From Nocardioides panzhihuensis (GTDB lineage: Bacteria; Actinomycetota; Actinomycetes; Propionibacteriales; Nocardioidaceae): 64,000 nucleotides of DNA. The notes below the pieces were generated by a model. It was given only the letters and a program-made list of their open reading frames with translations. It searched no databases and was not told the origin of the DNA. Made by a program: the position numbers and the translations under genes. Positions 25,472 to 35,787 of the stretch are shown here, in pieces. How positions within the stretch are numbered: position 1 is the first letter of the stretch; each line of letters starts with the position of its first letter. The stretch lies in contig NZ_JACBZR010000001.1 of assembly GCF_013408335.1 (NCBI RefSeq), forward strand, positions 5,915,501-5,979,500. Direction: 5' to 3'.

Positions 25472-26219
25472 CACTCCAGTCCTCGACGTACGCGGCTTGG
25501 CCTTTGCCTACCCCGACGGCCATCAGGCGCTCTTCGGCGTCGACCTGCATGTCCACCGCGGCGAGCGGGTCGCGCTGCTGGGACCCAACGGGGCGGGCAA
25601 GACGACGCTGGTCCTGCACCTGAACGGGATCCATCTGGCCGGCGCCGGGTCGGTCACGGTGAGCGGTCTGCCCGTGACCAAGGCCAACATCAAGGAGATC
25701 CGCCGCCGCGTCGGCATCGTCTTTCAGGACCCGGACGACCAGCTCTTCATGGGCACCGTCCGCGAGGACGTCGCCTTCGGTCCCGCCAACCTCGGCCTCC
25801 GCGGCGAGGCTCTGGACGCCAAGGTCACCGAGGCGCTCACGAAGGTCGGCATGGAGGAGTTCGCCGACCGGCCCCCGCACCATCTCTCCTTCGGTCAGCG
25901 CCGCCGGGTGGCAGTGGCCACCGTGCTGGCGATGGACCCGGAGATCCTGGTCCTGGACGAGCCGTCCTCCAACCTCGATCCCGCCTCCCGCCGCGAGCTG
26001 GCCGACATCCTCCGCGACCTGGACGTCACCGTCCTGATGGTCACCCACGACCTCCCGTACGCCCTCGAGCTCTGCGGACGCTCGGTCATCCTCGACGGCG
26101 GCGTCGTGGCCGCCGAGGGCCGCACTGTCGACGTACTCTCCAACGCCGACCTCATGCGCGCCCACCGCCTCGAGCTCCCCTTCGGCTTCGACCCGGTCGC
26201 CGCAGCCGCCACCCTCTAG
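25467..26219 (+). CDS. cbiO: cobalt/nickel ECF transporter ATP-binding protein
   Basis: A 250-residue ABC ATPase: Walker A GPNGAGKTT, Q-loop FQDPDDQLF, signature LSFGQRRRVA, Walker B ILVLDEPSS and the H-loop VTHDLP. The GVDLHVHRGERVALLG start of the domain is typical of CbiO. ATG 25467 overlaps the cbiQ stop (ATGA). A longer start at 25443 would add eight residues read from the dispersed repeat and is rejected. Last gene of the operon; a 21-bp-unit array follows at once. Confidence 0.93.
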   Translation: MTTPVLDVRGLAFAYPDGHQALFGVDLHVHRGERVALLGPNGAGKTTLVLHLNGIHLAGAGSVTVSGLPVTKANIKEIRRRVGIVFQDPDDQLFMGTVREDVAFGPANLGLRGEALDAKVTEALTKVGMEEFADRPPHHLSFGQRRRVAVATVLAMDPEILVLDEPSSNLDPASRRELADILRDLDVTVLMVTHDLPYALELCGRSVILDGGVVAAEGRTVDVLSNADLMRAHRLELPFGFDPVAAAATL

Positions 26220-26337
26220 CCGAGACGTCACTTACGTCGGCCGAGACGTCACTTACGTCGGGCGAGTTGGCAGATCGATGCCATCTCGGCCGACCTGCGT
26301 GACGCTTCGGCCGACGGGAGTGACGTCTCGGCGGGGG
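26220..26337. repeat. 21-bp-unit direct/inverted array, element 2
   Basis: Two identical direct units (GCCGAGACGTCAC then TTACGTCG, 21 bp), a central palindrome (TTGGCAGATCGATGCCA), then two inverted units ending GACGTCTCGGCGGGGG. It fills the whole gap between the convergent genes cbiO and the DUF3054 gene, touching both stops. It can fold into one long hairpin and may terminate both transcripts. Confidence 0.88.
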
Positions 26338-26763
26338 TCAGTCGGCGAGGCGGCGGGAGCGGTAGTGGAGCTTGGCGCTGACGTAGCCGCGCCAGCCGAT
26401 GAGGGTGATGCCGAGGAAGAGGATCGAGACGACGAGGAAGGCGGGCGCGAGGCCGCCGCCGGTGAGGCCGCGGAGCACCATCCCGATGACGTACGTCCCG
26501 AGCCAGACGACCACGCCGGCCGGCCAGGTGCGAGCGGCGGGCCAGCGGCGCCAGGCCAGGACGGCCCAGGCCACGAGCAACCCGACCAGGAAGGGCCAGG
26601 CGATGCGAAGCACGACGAGCGCCGGGCCGGAGTCGTGCGACTGGCGCCCGGCGAAGGCGAAGAGGAGCACGAAGAGGACGTCCGCGGCGAAGGCCGCGAC
26701 CGCCCACTTGGGCACGAGCCCGGCGATGAGTGGGAAGGAGACGTCGGACTTCGTGGAGGACAT
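26338..26763 (-). CDS. DUF3054 family membrane protein
   Basis: A 141-residue protein with four membrane segments. It fits DUF3054, a family common in actinobacteria: KWAVAAFAADVLFVLLFAFAG with the Asp in the first segment, then the SHD motif, ARTWPAGVVVWLGTYVIGM with a central Gly/Trp pattern, and LRGLTGGGLAPAFL. Function unknown. It is 22 bases downstream of nagA on the same strand but unrelated in function. Confidence 0.82.
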   Translation of the reverse strand: MSSTKSDVSFPLIAGLVPKWAVAAFAADVLFVLLFAFAGRQSHDSGPALVVLRIAWPFLVGLLVAWAVLAWRRWPAARTWPAGVVVWLGTYVIGMVLRGLTGGGLAPAFLVVSILFLGITLIGWRGYVSAKLHYRSRRLAD

Positions 26764-26785
26764 GGTGCTCAGGATACGAGCCGTT

Positions 26786-27916
26786 CTAGGAGGACAGCCA
26801 GACCCCGCCGCGCATCACCCGGACAGGCTGCAGCGACTCGTCGCAGACGACCAGATCGGCCCGGGCTCCCACGTCCAGACGGCCCGCGTCGACACCCACC
26901 ACCGATGCCGGCCGCGCGCTGGCCGCCTTCATGAGCATCGCCAGGTCGATCCCGGCCGCGGCGTGGCGGCGTACCTGGTCGAGGAGCCGCGAGGTGCCAC
27001 CGGCGATGGACCCGTTGCCGGTCCCGTCGGCCACTCGGGCGACCCCGGAGCGTACCTCCACCGACAGCGGCCCGAGCTGGTAGTCGCCGTCGGCCATCGC
27101 TGCCGCGGCCATCGCGTCGGTGACGAGCACGACCGAGCCGGGCACCATCGACATCACCGCTCGGACCGTCTCGTCCGCGAGGTGTATGCCGTCCGCGATC
27201 AGCTCCACACACGCGTCGCCGACACCGGCTGCCCCCAGCGAGCCGAGCACGGGGCCGGGGTCGCGGTGGTGCGCGGGCGGCATCCCGTTGAAGAGGTGGG
27301 TGACCAGGCTCCCCGGGCCAGCCAGGAACGCGCGGGCCTGAGTAGCAGTGGCCGCGGTGTGTCCCAGCGCCACCACGGCCCCGGCCTCGGCGAGCACGGC
27401 GGCGACCTCGTCGGCCCCCGGCAGGTCCGCCGCCAGCGTCATCACCCGCAGGTGCCCGCGGCCGGCGGCGAGGAGCTCACGGGTGAGCCCGACATCCGGG
27501 GCCATCAGCAGATCGGGATCGTGCGCTCCTCGGCACGAGTGCGCCAGGAACGGGCCCTCCATGTGGATCCCGGCGATCAGCCCGGTCTCCGCGGCCGTGG
27601 CCAAGGAAGCGACGACCTCGAGCAGTCGGTCGGGTGCGTCGGTGACGGTCGAGGCCAGCAGAGTGGTCGTACCGGCAGCGTGATGCACCCCGGCAGCGAC
27701 GGCGATCTCGTCCGAGGACGTCGAGTGGAACGAGGCACCACCCCCGCCGTGGTTGTGGATGTCCACCAGCCCAGGGAGGAAAATCCCGGACGACTCGGGA
27801 TCATCGGAGGCAGGGGAACGCACGTCGGTGACCTGCCCCGAGGACACGGTCACGACGACGTCGTCGAAGCCACCCGGCCGCGGCACTCGGCCGCGCAGCA
27901 CATGCTCTAGATCCAT
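26786..27916 (-). CDS. nagA: N-acetylglucosamine-6-phosphate deacetylase
   Basis: A 376-residue amidohydrolase. Metal motif DIHNHGGGG near residue 50, HMEGPF with the metal Glu near 120, LGHTAAT and THLFNGMPP with substrate and metal His residues, ADGIHL, and the catalytic Asp in LVTDAMAA. It removes acetate from GlcNAc-6-P during amino sugar or cell-wall recycling, in the cytoplasm. The open frame extends upstream without a stop, but only ATG 27916 gives the family N-terminus; it overlaps the mannosyltransferase end by ten bases. No other nag genes are near. Confidence 0.92.
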   Translation of the reverse strand: MDLEHVLRGRVPRPGGFDDVVVTVSSGQVTDVRSPASDDPESSGIFLPGLVDIHNHGGGGASFHSTSSDEIAVAAGVHHAAGTTTLLASTVTDAPDRLLEVVASLATAAETGLIAGIHMEGPFLAHSCRGAHDPDLLMAPDVGLTRELLAAGRGHLRVMTLAADLPGADEVAAVLAEAGAVVALGHTAATATQARAFLAGPGSLVTHLFNGMPPAHHRDPGPVLGSLGAAGVGDACVELIADGIHLADETVRAVMSMVPGSVVLVTDAMAAAAMADGDYQLGPLSVEVRSGVARVADGTGNGSIAGGTSRLLDQVRRHAAAGIDLAMLMKAASARPASVVGVDAGRLDVGARADLVVCDESLQPVRVMRGGVWLSS

Positions 27917-29688
27917 CGTTTGAACCAGATCCTCGTCATCCACTCTTGTCGGGTGAGCAGCTCGTCGGTGTAGATCGGCCAGAACCAGGCGAAGTTGCAG
28001 ATCACCAGCACGACGAAGATGCCGCCGGCGATCGCGCCGCCGACGCGCCGCCGGGTCCCGGGGGCCCGGCCGGCCAGCGGCGGCGGCCGATCGAGCATCT
28101 TGCCGAGGCACAGACACAGTCCGAGCACCAGGAACGGCAGCGCGATGATCATGTAGAAGGAGAAGATCGGCCGTCCGGCGTACTGCAGCCATGGCAGCCA
28201 CGTCGACAGCACGCCGACCACGGCGACGCCGAACCTCCAGTCCCGCGCGGCGACCCACATGAACGCGGAGACGATCAGCGCGACGAAGGCTCCCCACCAC
28301 AGCACCGGGGTGCCCAGCAGCAGCACCTGCCGCAGACACGTCCCGGCCTCCTCGGGCCCGTCGCCGTCGGGGTCGGTCGTCGGCGACGCCTCGCACATCT
28401 CGCCACGCGACTTCGAGCCCGACAGGATCCCGGTGTCGGCGGCGACCCCGACCGGACGGTTCAGGACGAGCCAACCGATCGGGTGCGAGCCGTAGGTGTG
28501 CTCGGCGCAGTCGAGAAAGTGGGTGTGGAAGGTGAAGACGTCGCGGTGGTAGTACCACAGCGACCGCAGCGACTGGGTCGCCTCCCCGAGCCCGGATGCG
28601 TCCGGCTCGGTCGCGGTCGGCCAGCGCTTGTCGTTGAGGTTCTCGGGGACGTACGACTTGTTCTCGCAGTGACCCTCGCCGGTGTAGCGCGTGTACTGCG
28701 TCGCGGAGAGCGACTCCTCGTAGACGTCGGCGTGGGTCATCCACGGGATCCACGTGATCACGTAGACCGCGAGCGCGACCCCCACCAGGTGCACGAACGC
28801 CGTCGGCCCGTCGGCGACACAGGCACGGAGGCAGGAGAGCCGTACGCCGAAGGAGCGCCGCATCCCGGCGGACCAGGCCACGTAGAGAAGACCGAATGCG
28901 GCCAGCGGATAGAGCGCCTCCCACTTGCAGCCGATCGCCAAACCCCACGCGATGCCCGAGCAGAGCAGCCACGGCCGGAACAGCATCCGGCGGATCGGAC
29001 CCCAGGCGCCGGGTTCGGCGAGCTGGGCAGGCACGAGGGAGGCGAACCGGCGTCGACACCAGTCACGGTCCATCACCATCAGGTGCACCGCGAGCAGCAG
29101 GAAGAACGCCACGAAGAGATCGAGCAGGGCCAGCCGCGAGAGCACGAACGCGAGCCCGTCGAAGGTGACCAGGATGCCGCCGACGAGCCCGAGCAGCATG
29201 GAGCCGGAGACGCGGCGTACGAACCGGATCGTCAGCAGCACCAGGAGCGAGCCGATCACGACCGAGGCGATCCGCCAGCCGAACGGGTCCATCCCGAAGA
29301 GCTTGATGCCGATCGCGATGAGCCACTTGCCGACATCGGGATGGACGATCATCGACGGTCCGTCGGCGAACTGCCCCTCGAGCTGCCCGGCGAGGATGCT
29401 GTCGTCGGCACCCTCGATGAAGTTGCGCGCATAGCCGAACTCGAGCAGCGACCAGGCGTCCTTGGCGTAGTACGTCTCGTCGAATGCGAAGACCTTCGGG
29501 GTCCCCAGGTGCCACAGCCTGAGCAGGAAGGCGAGAACGGTGATCCCGATCGTCGCCGCCCAGCCGGCCCGTGGCGAGCCGTTGATCCGGCGCCGGGCGC
29601 GTTCCCAGGCGGTCGGGAGGAGGTGACCGGAAGGGGTGCCGGCCAGGCCCTCCATGGGCTCCGGCTCCTCGGTCACCGTCGTCGTCAC
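27907..29688 (-). CDS. dolichyl-phosphate-mannose protein mannosyltransferase (Pmt, GT39)
   Basis: A 593-residue polytopic membrane enzyme. The catalytic acidic pair is in FDETYYAKDAWS (near residue 70) in the first outside loop. About eleven membrane segments follow, with the C-terminal PWLQYAGRPIFSFY typical of actinobacterial Pmt. It transfers mannose from polyprenyl phosphate to exported proteins, coupled to Sec. The neighbour on the other strand is rsmI, the same pairing as in mycobacteria. The GTG start is only 33 bases from the rsmI start. Confidence 0.92.
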   Translation of the reverse strand: MTTTVTEEPEPMEGLAGTPSGHLLPTAWERARRRINGSPRAGWAATIGITVLAFLLRLWHLGTPKVFAFDETYYAKDAWSLLEFGYARNFIEGADDSILAGQLEGQFADGPSMIVHPDVGKWLIAIGIKLFGMDPFGWRIASVVIGSLLVLLTIRFVRRVSGSMLLGLVGGILVTFDGLAFVLSRLALLDLFVAFFLLLAVHLMVMDRDWCRRRFASLVPAQLAEPGAWGPIRRMLFRPWLLCSGIAWGLAIGCKWEALYPLAAFGLLYVAWSAGMRRSFGVRLSCLRACVADGPTAFVHLVGVALAVYVITWIPWMTHADVYEESLSATQYTRYTGEGHCENKSYVPENLNDKRWPTATEPDASGLGEATQSLRSLWYYHRDVFTFHTHFLDCAEHTYGSHPIGWLVLNRPVGVAADTGILSGSKSRGEMCEASPTTDPDGDGPEEAGTCLRQVLLLGTPVLWWGAFVALIVSAFMWVAARDWRFGVAVVGVLSTWLPWLQYAGRPIFSFYMIIALPFLVLGLCLCLGKMLDRPPPLAGRAPGTRRRVGGAIAGGIFVVLVICNFAWFWPIYTDELLTRQEWMTRIWFKRWI

Positions 29689-29721
29689 GAGGGAACCATA
29701 TAAGCCTGCAACAATATCGGT
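29689..29721. promoter_or_regulatory. 33-bp divergent promoter gap between pmt and rsmI
   Basis: Two divergent genes start 33 bases apart, so their promoters must overlap each other or the coding regions. AT-rich TATAAG (29699-29704) and CAATAT are the only -10-like sequences. At least one transcript is probably leaderless or has a very short leader. Confidence 0.4.
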
Positions 29722-30573
29722 GTGGTAGATCCAGAGGACGGCGTGCTCGTACTTGCGGCAACCCCGATCGGACGGGTCGAGGATGCTCCACCCCGGTTGG
29801 CTTCCGAGCTCGCCACCGCCGACGTCATCGCAGCTGAGGACACCCGCCGGCTGCGTCGGCTGACGACCGATCTCGGGGTCGAGATCAAGGGCCGCATCGT
29901 CTCCTACTTCGAGGGCAACGAGAGCGCCAAGACGCCGACCCTGCTCGCCGACCTACTCGACGGCAACCGCGTCCTGCTGGTCACCGATGCCGGCATGCCC
30001 TCGGTCTCCGACCCGGGCTATCGGCTGGTTGCCGCGGCCGTCGAGCAGGACGTACGCGTCACCGCGGTCCCCGGCCCGTCGGCCGTCCTGACCGCGTTGG
30101 CCGTCAGCGGCCTCCCCGTCGACCGGTTCTGCTTCGAGGGCTTCCTGCCCCGCAAGGCCGGTGAGCGCTCTCGTCGCTTGACAGGCCTGGCCAAGGAGGA
30201 GCGCACCATGGTCTTCTTCGAGGCGCCCCACCGCACCGAGGCCGCGTTGGCAGCCATGCGCGACGCCTTCGGCGACACGCGCGCCGCCGCCGTCTGCCGC
30301 GAGCTCACCAAGACCCACGAAGAAGTACGCCGCGGGGGACTCGCCGAGCTAGTCGTCTGGGCGGGGGACGGGGTGAGGGGCGAAGTCACCATCGTCGTCA
30401 CCGGCGCCGACCCGTCAGCCGAGGTCAGCAACGACCCCGACAGCCTCCGCGCCGCCGTAGCCGACCTGGAAGGCGAGGGCCTGACGAAAAAGGAAGCCAT
30501 CGCCGAGACAGCCAAACGGTCGGGTGTCCCCAAACGCGAGGTCTACGACCTAGTCCACAAACCCGCCCAGTAG
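29722..30573 (+). CDS. rsmI: 16S rRNA (cytidine(1402)-2'-O)-methyltransferase
   Basis: A 283-residue SAM-dependent methyltransferase of the tetrapyrrole-methylase fold. VLAATPIGR opens the protein, [12 protein letters not shown] follows, and [17 protein letters not shown] and [18 protein letters not shown] form the SAM site. It modifies C1402 in the decoding centre of 16S rRNA. The C-terminus ([23 protein letters not shown]) is the RsmI helix-turn-helix-like tail. The GTG start gives the expected N-terminus. An array of 21-bp units begins directly after the stop. Confidence 0.93.
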   Translation: MVDPEDGVLVLAATPIGRVEDAPPRLASELATADVIAAEDTRRLRRLTTDLGVEIKGRIVSYFEGNESAKTPTLLADLLDGNRVLLVTDAGMPSVSDPGYRLVAAAVEQDVRVTAVPGPSAVLTALAVSGLPVDRFCFEGFLPRKAGERSRRLTGLAKEERTMVFFEAPHRTEAALAAMRDAFGDTRAAAVCRELTKTHEEVRRGGLAELVVWAGDGVRGEVTIVVTGADPSAEVSNDPDSLRAAVADLEGEGLTKKEAIAETAKRSGVPKREVYDLVHKPAQ

Positions 30574-30744
30574 TCAGTTTCTGACGCCGAGAAGTCAGTT
30601 CTCGACCCCGAGGCGTCGATCCCTGACATCGAGAAGTCAGTTCCCGACCGTACGAAGTCGCTCGACTGACTTCTCGATGTCAGAAACTGACGCCTCGACG
30701 TCAAAGATCGACGCCTCGGCGTCAGAAACTGACTTCTCGGCGGG
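30574..30744. repeat. 21-bp-unit direct/inverted array, element 3
   Basis: The longest of the five: three direct units (GAGAAGTCAGTTCTCG plus ACCCC and variants) and a centre near 30655, then three and a half inverted units (CTGACTTCTCGATGTC plus AGAAA and variants) ending CTCGGCGGG. It occupies nearly the whole gap between rsmI and tatD, both on the plus strand. Type A inner sequence, like 16897-17034. Confidence 0.88.
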
Positions 30745-30759
30745 AACTAGGATCGGGGT

Positions 30760-31581
30760 GTGAGCTTTCCACCGCTTCCTGAGCCGCTTCCCGCGCCTGT
30801 CGTCGACAACCACACCCATCTCGACATCGTCAGAGGGGACGAGAGTCTGCCGGTCGAGGAGGCGCTCGCGCAGGCGGCTGCGGTGGGGGTGACCAGGGTG
30901 GTGCAGATCGGCTGCGACCTGCCCGGAGCGCGCTGGGCGGTGGAGGCTGCCGAGACGTACGACAACATGATCGCCGGGGTGGCGCTCCATCCCAACGACG
31001 CACCTCGCCAGCCCGACCTCGAGGCTGCGCTCGACGAGATCGAGAAGCTCGCCGGGGCGCACGACAAGGTGCGGGTGGTGGGGGAGACCGGGATGGACTT
31101 CTTCCGCACCGACGAGGAGGGCCGCGAGACCCAGGCCTACTCGTTCCGGCGTCACATCGACATGGCCAAGCGGCTCGACAAGACCCTGATGATCCACGAC
31201 CGCGACGCCCACGAGGCCGTGCTCGAGGTGATCGACAGCGTCGGCCCGCCGGAGCGCTGGGTGATGCACTGCTTCTCGGGCGATGTCGAGTTCGCCCGCC
31301 AGTGCCTGGACCGCGGGGCGTACCTCTCCTTCGCCGGCACCGTGACGTTCAAGAACGCCCAGTACCTCCGCGACGCCCTCGCGATCGCGCCCCAGGACCG
31401 CATCCTGGTCGAGACCGACGCCCCGTTCCTGACTCCACATCCGCACCGCGGCGGGACCAACTCCAGCTACATGATCCCCGCGACGATGCGGGTGATGGCC
31501 GAGGTACGCGGCGAGGACCTCGAGGCGCTCTGCAACGCCGTCAACACCAACACCGAGACCGCCTTCGGTGGCACCTGGTGA
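30760..31581 (+). CDS. TatD family metal-dependent deoxyribonuclease
   Basis: A 273-residue TIM-barrel hydrolase. Metal site residues: DNHTHLD at the N-terminus, VGETGMDFFR, MIHDRDA, the His in MHCFSGD and the Asp in VETDAPFLTP. TatD proteins are 3'-5' exonucleases or tRNA deacylases. Its place before rpf, rsmA and ispE is a conserved actinobacterial order, here broken by an opposite-strand protease gene. GTG start at 30760; a strong hairpin follows the stop. Confidence 0.92.
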   Translation: MSFPPLPEPLPAPVVDNHTHLDIVRGDESLPVEEALAQAAAVGVTRVVQIGCDLPGARWAVEAAETYDNMIAGVALHPNDAPRQPDLEAALDEIEKLAGAHDKVRVVGETGMDFFRTDEEGRETQAYSFRRHIDMAKRLDKTLMIHDRDAHEAVLEVIDSVGPPERWVMHCFSGDVEFARQCLDRGAYLSFAGTVTFKNAQYLRDALAIAPQDRILVETDAPFLTPHPHRGGTNSSYMIPATMRVMAEVRGEDLEALCNAVNTNTETAFGGTW

Positions 31582-31599
31582 CCCACCGGCACTGAGATC

Positions 31600-31633
31600 A
31601 GAAGGGCCCGAGGCGATCGCCTCGGGCCCTTCT
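31600..31633. terminator. perfect 34-bp palindrome downstream of tatD
   Basis: AGAAGGGCCCGAGGCGA is followed at once by its complement, then by TTAG. It lies between the convergent tatD and protease genes and probably ends both transcripts. Confidence 0.85.
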
Positions 31634-31675
31634 TAGTGCTGTGGTGCTGTGCCGTGGTGCTGGGCTGTGCTCAGG

Positions 31676-34006
31676 TCAGGAGACGTTGAGCTTCATGATG
31701 CCCTTGCGCTCGTCCGAGGAGAGCACCTTGATCTTCACGCCGCTGCCGGCGGTCTTGGTGGAGTGCGCCGGGTTGGCCGGGTCGTAGTACGCCGTCTCCG
31801 AGCTGTCGTAGAAGGTGGGGACACCCTTACGAGCCGGCACGTCGAGGACCTTGTTCGGAGCACCGGCGACCTCGTTCTCGAGGTGCAGCGCGCCGGTACG
31901 GTCGACGTCGAACGTCGAGTCGTAGCCCTGCATCCGGTTGCGCGACAGGGTGCCGTCGGACCACTTCTGGACTCCGATGGAGGCGTCGACGATCAGCGCC
32001 TGACCACCGCCGGGGTGCTGGGAGGTGTTGTTGTCACCGTAGGCGCCGTTCTTGTACCAGATCAGCAGACCGTCCTGGTAGGCGTAGTGGTCGACCTTGT
32101 CCGGCGCCGTGACGCCGTAGCCGAAGTTGTACGGACCCTCGGCCAGCGTCTTGTCGTAGCCCTTGTACTGCCGGTTCTCGGCGATGTAGAAGCGCGGGTA
32201 CGTCTCGGTGTAGGTGCCGTCGGTGATACCCATGTACTCCTTGACGGTCCAGTCGGCGAACGTCGAGAAGTCGGTGGTGTAGGCCGAGCCGACCGAGAGG
32301 TCGTCGATGGCGAAGCCGTAGAAGGCGACGCCACCGTCGTTCGCGGTGCGGAAACGGAGCTTCACGTTCTGTCCTGCGTACGCCGCCAGGTCAGCAGTCA
32401 GGTCGACGTACTCCTGCGGGTCACGGTCGGCGCAGTTGCCCTCGCAGGTGCTGTCTGAGGTGCCGTGGATGCCGTTGTTGTACTCCGCCGAGGACAGGTT
32501 CGTCGCCAGCGGCGTCGACCAGGTGGCGCCACCGTCGGTGGAGGCCTCCAGGAAGGTGAAGTCGTACTCCGCCTCGAGGTCGTACTTCACCTTGGCCGAG
32601 AGCTTGCCGCCCGCCGGGACCGCGATCTCCGGGCTCACCGCGGTGGCCGTACGGTCATCGCCCTTGCCGGAGTAGAGGAACGACTTGCCAGAGGTGCCCG
32701 ACCCGACGTCGTGGGTGGTCTCCCCGTCGGGCAGGTTGACCACGAGTGCCTGCGGGGTCTTCGTCCCGGTGTCGTGGACGCTCGGGCCGAGGGTCACCTT
32801 CTTGGTCGTACCGGCCTCGACGGTGTCGTAGTTGAGCCAGCCGAGGAAGAGCTTCTCGGGGGCGCCCATGTGGTTGGGAGTGGTGCCGATGGTGCCGTCA
32901 CCGTGGCCCAGCCACGAACCCGAGCTCATCAGGGTCCAGAAGCCGGTGCCGTTCTCGCCACCCGCGGTGTCGTAGAAGTCCGGCAGACCGAGGTCGTGGC
33001 CGAACTCGTGCGCGAAGACGCCGAGGCCGCCGTTCTCGGGCTCGGTGGTGTAGTCGCGGATCCAGATGTCGGTGTTACCGATCTTGACGCCGCCGGCCTT
33101 CGGGTAGTCGGCCGGACCGTCGGAGCCGGAGGCGTTCGCGGCCCAGCGGTGGGACCAGATGGCCCACGGGTCGGCGCCGGCCTCCTCGCCGTCGCCGGCG
33201 TGGATCGCCTGGAAGTGGTCGACGTAGCCATCGGCCTCGTTGAAGTTGCCGTCGCCATCGAGGTCGTAGCGGTCCCAGATGTCGTAGTCCTGGAGGTAGG
33301 CCGTGATCTCGGCGTCGGTCTTGCCGGCCGCCTTCTGCGCGTCGTACCAGGCGTTGGCGCTGTCCTGGATGTAGTTCTTCATCGACGCGGCGGTCTCATC
33401 GCCGGTCTCGTCCTGGTAGTAGGACGCCGCGCGCGGAAGCGTGACCCAGTCGCTCACGTCGCCCTGGAGGTCGAAGCGGCCGCTCGACATCTCCTTGTAG
33501 ACGTTGTGGAACGACTCCTCGCCCTTGTCCTGGTTGAAGAACATGTTCATGAAGTGGTCGCGCGAGAAGTCCTCCTCCCAGTAGGTGGAGTTGTCGTCCG
33601 CAGCCGGCGGCGCGATCTCGTTGTGGAGCGGGCCCGAGGTGTTGTCGGGGAAGGCCGGGTTGCCGCCCTCGCCGAACTCGACCAGGAAGCTCAGCAGCTG
33701 GGACTTCTCGGTGGGAGCGTGCTCCACCCAGCGGGCGTTCTTGCCCGAGCCCATCTTGACGACCTCGCTGCCGTTCTTCGTGACCGTCTGCTTCTCGCCT
33801 GTGGCGACGGCGTTGGCGGCGTTGGTCTTGAGCTCTCGGCGCTTGGTGTTGAGCGTGTCAGGCTTGTCATCGACCTTCTGCTTCACAGCGGCAGCGGCTG
33901 GGGTCCCCGCGTCCTCGACGGCGCTTGCCGACGAGTGCGTCAGGGCCACCGGCGTCACGCCGGCGACCGCAACCGCAGCGAGAACGCTGGTAAGGCGTCT
34001 GTTCAT
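31676..34006 (-). CDS. secreted immune-inhibitor-A-type metalloprotease (peptidase M6)
   Basis: A 776-residue exported protease. A signal peptide covers about residues 1-30 (MNRRLTSVLAAVAVAGVTPVAL), then a propeptide to about 110. The zinc motif is HEFGHDLGLPDFYD near residue 340. The FWTLMSSGSW Met-turn region follows. Carbohydrate-binding-like MAM/VEG segments lie in the middle, and the C-terminal domain binds calcium in the family. It is likely to digest host or competitor proteins. ATG 34006 has GGAGG at the right distance; an earlier start would lack a signal peptide at the N-terminus. It interrupts the tatD-rpf order. Confidence 0.92.
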   Translation of the reverse strand: MNRRLTSVLAAVAVAGVTPVALTHSSASAVEDAGTPAAAAVKQKVDDKPDTLNTKRRELKTNAANAVATGEKQTVTKNGSEVVKMGSGKNARWVEHAPTEKSQLLSFLVEFGEGGNPAFPDNTSGPLHNEIAPPAADDNSTYWEEDFSRDHFMNMFFNQDKGEESFHNVYKEMSSGRFDLQGDVSDWVTLPRAASYYQDETGDETAASMKNYIQDSANAWYDAQKAAGKTDAEITAYLQDYDIWDRYDLDGDGNFNEADGYVDHFQAIHAGDGEEAGADPWAIWSHRWAANASGSDGPADYPKAGGVKIGNTDIWIRDYTTEPENGGLGVFAHEFGHDLGLPDFYDTAGGENGTGFWTLMSSGSWLGHGDGTIGTTPNHMGAPEKLFLGWLNYDTVEAGTTKKVTLGPSVHDTGTKTPQALVVNLPDGETTHDVGSGTSGKSFLYSGKGDDRTATAVSPEIAVPAGGKLSAKVKYDLEAEYDFTFLEASTDGGATWSTPLATNLSSAEYNNGIHGTSDSTCEGNCADRDPQEYVDLTADLAAYAGQNVKLRFRTANDGGVAFYGFAIDDLSVGSAYTTDFSTFADWTVKEYMGITDGTYTETYPRFYIAENRQYKGYDKTLAEGPYNFGYGVTAPDKVDHYAYQDGLLIWYKNGAYGDNNTSQHPGGGQALIVDASIGVQKWSDGTLSRNRMQGYDSTFDVDRTGALHLENEVAGAPNKVLDVPARKGVPTFYDSSETAYYDPANPAHSTKTAGSGVKIKVLSSDERKGIMKLNVS

Positions 34007-35646
<1,640 letters not shown>

Positions 35647-35648
35647 TC

Positions 35649-35764
35649 GCGAGTCGACGCATCTGCCCCAGAGATCGGGCTCGAGTCGGCGCGTCTGTCC
35701 CAGCAACGTGGGACAGACGCGCCGACTCGGCGTTGTGACGCGGGACAGATGCGCCGAGTCGACG
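35649..35764. repeat. nested inverted-repeat array downstream of rpfB
   Basis: An outer direct unit (CGAGTCGACGCATCTGCCCC) and an inner one (GAGTCGGCGCGTCTGTCCCA, 35683-35702) face a perfect inverted copy (35709-35728) across the 6-base loop GCAACG. A second inverted copy follows at about 35742-35763. It starts two bases after the rpfB stop. Same plan as the 21-bp arrays but unrelated in sequence. Confidence 0.85.
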
Positions 35765-35787
35765 TCGGGGGGCCTACGCTGGGGACC

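Noticed and set aside
26786..29059. Long NagA reading of 757 residues
   Set aside because: The extension lies inside the mannosyltransferase gene in another frame; ATG 27916 gives a normal NagA.
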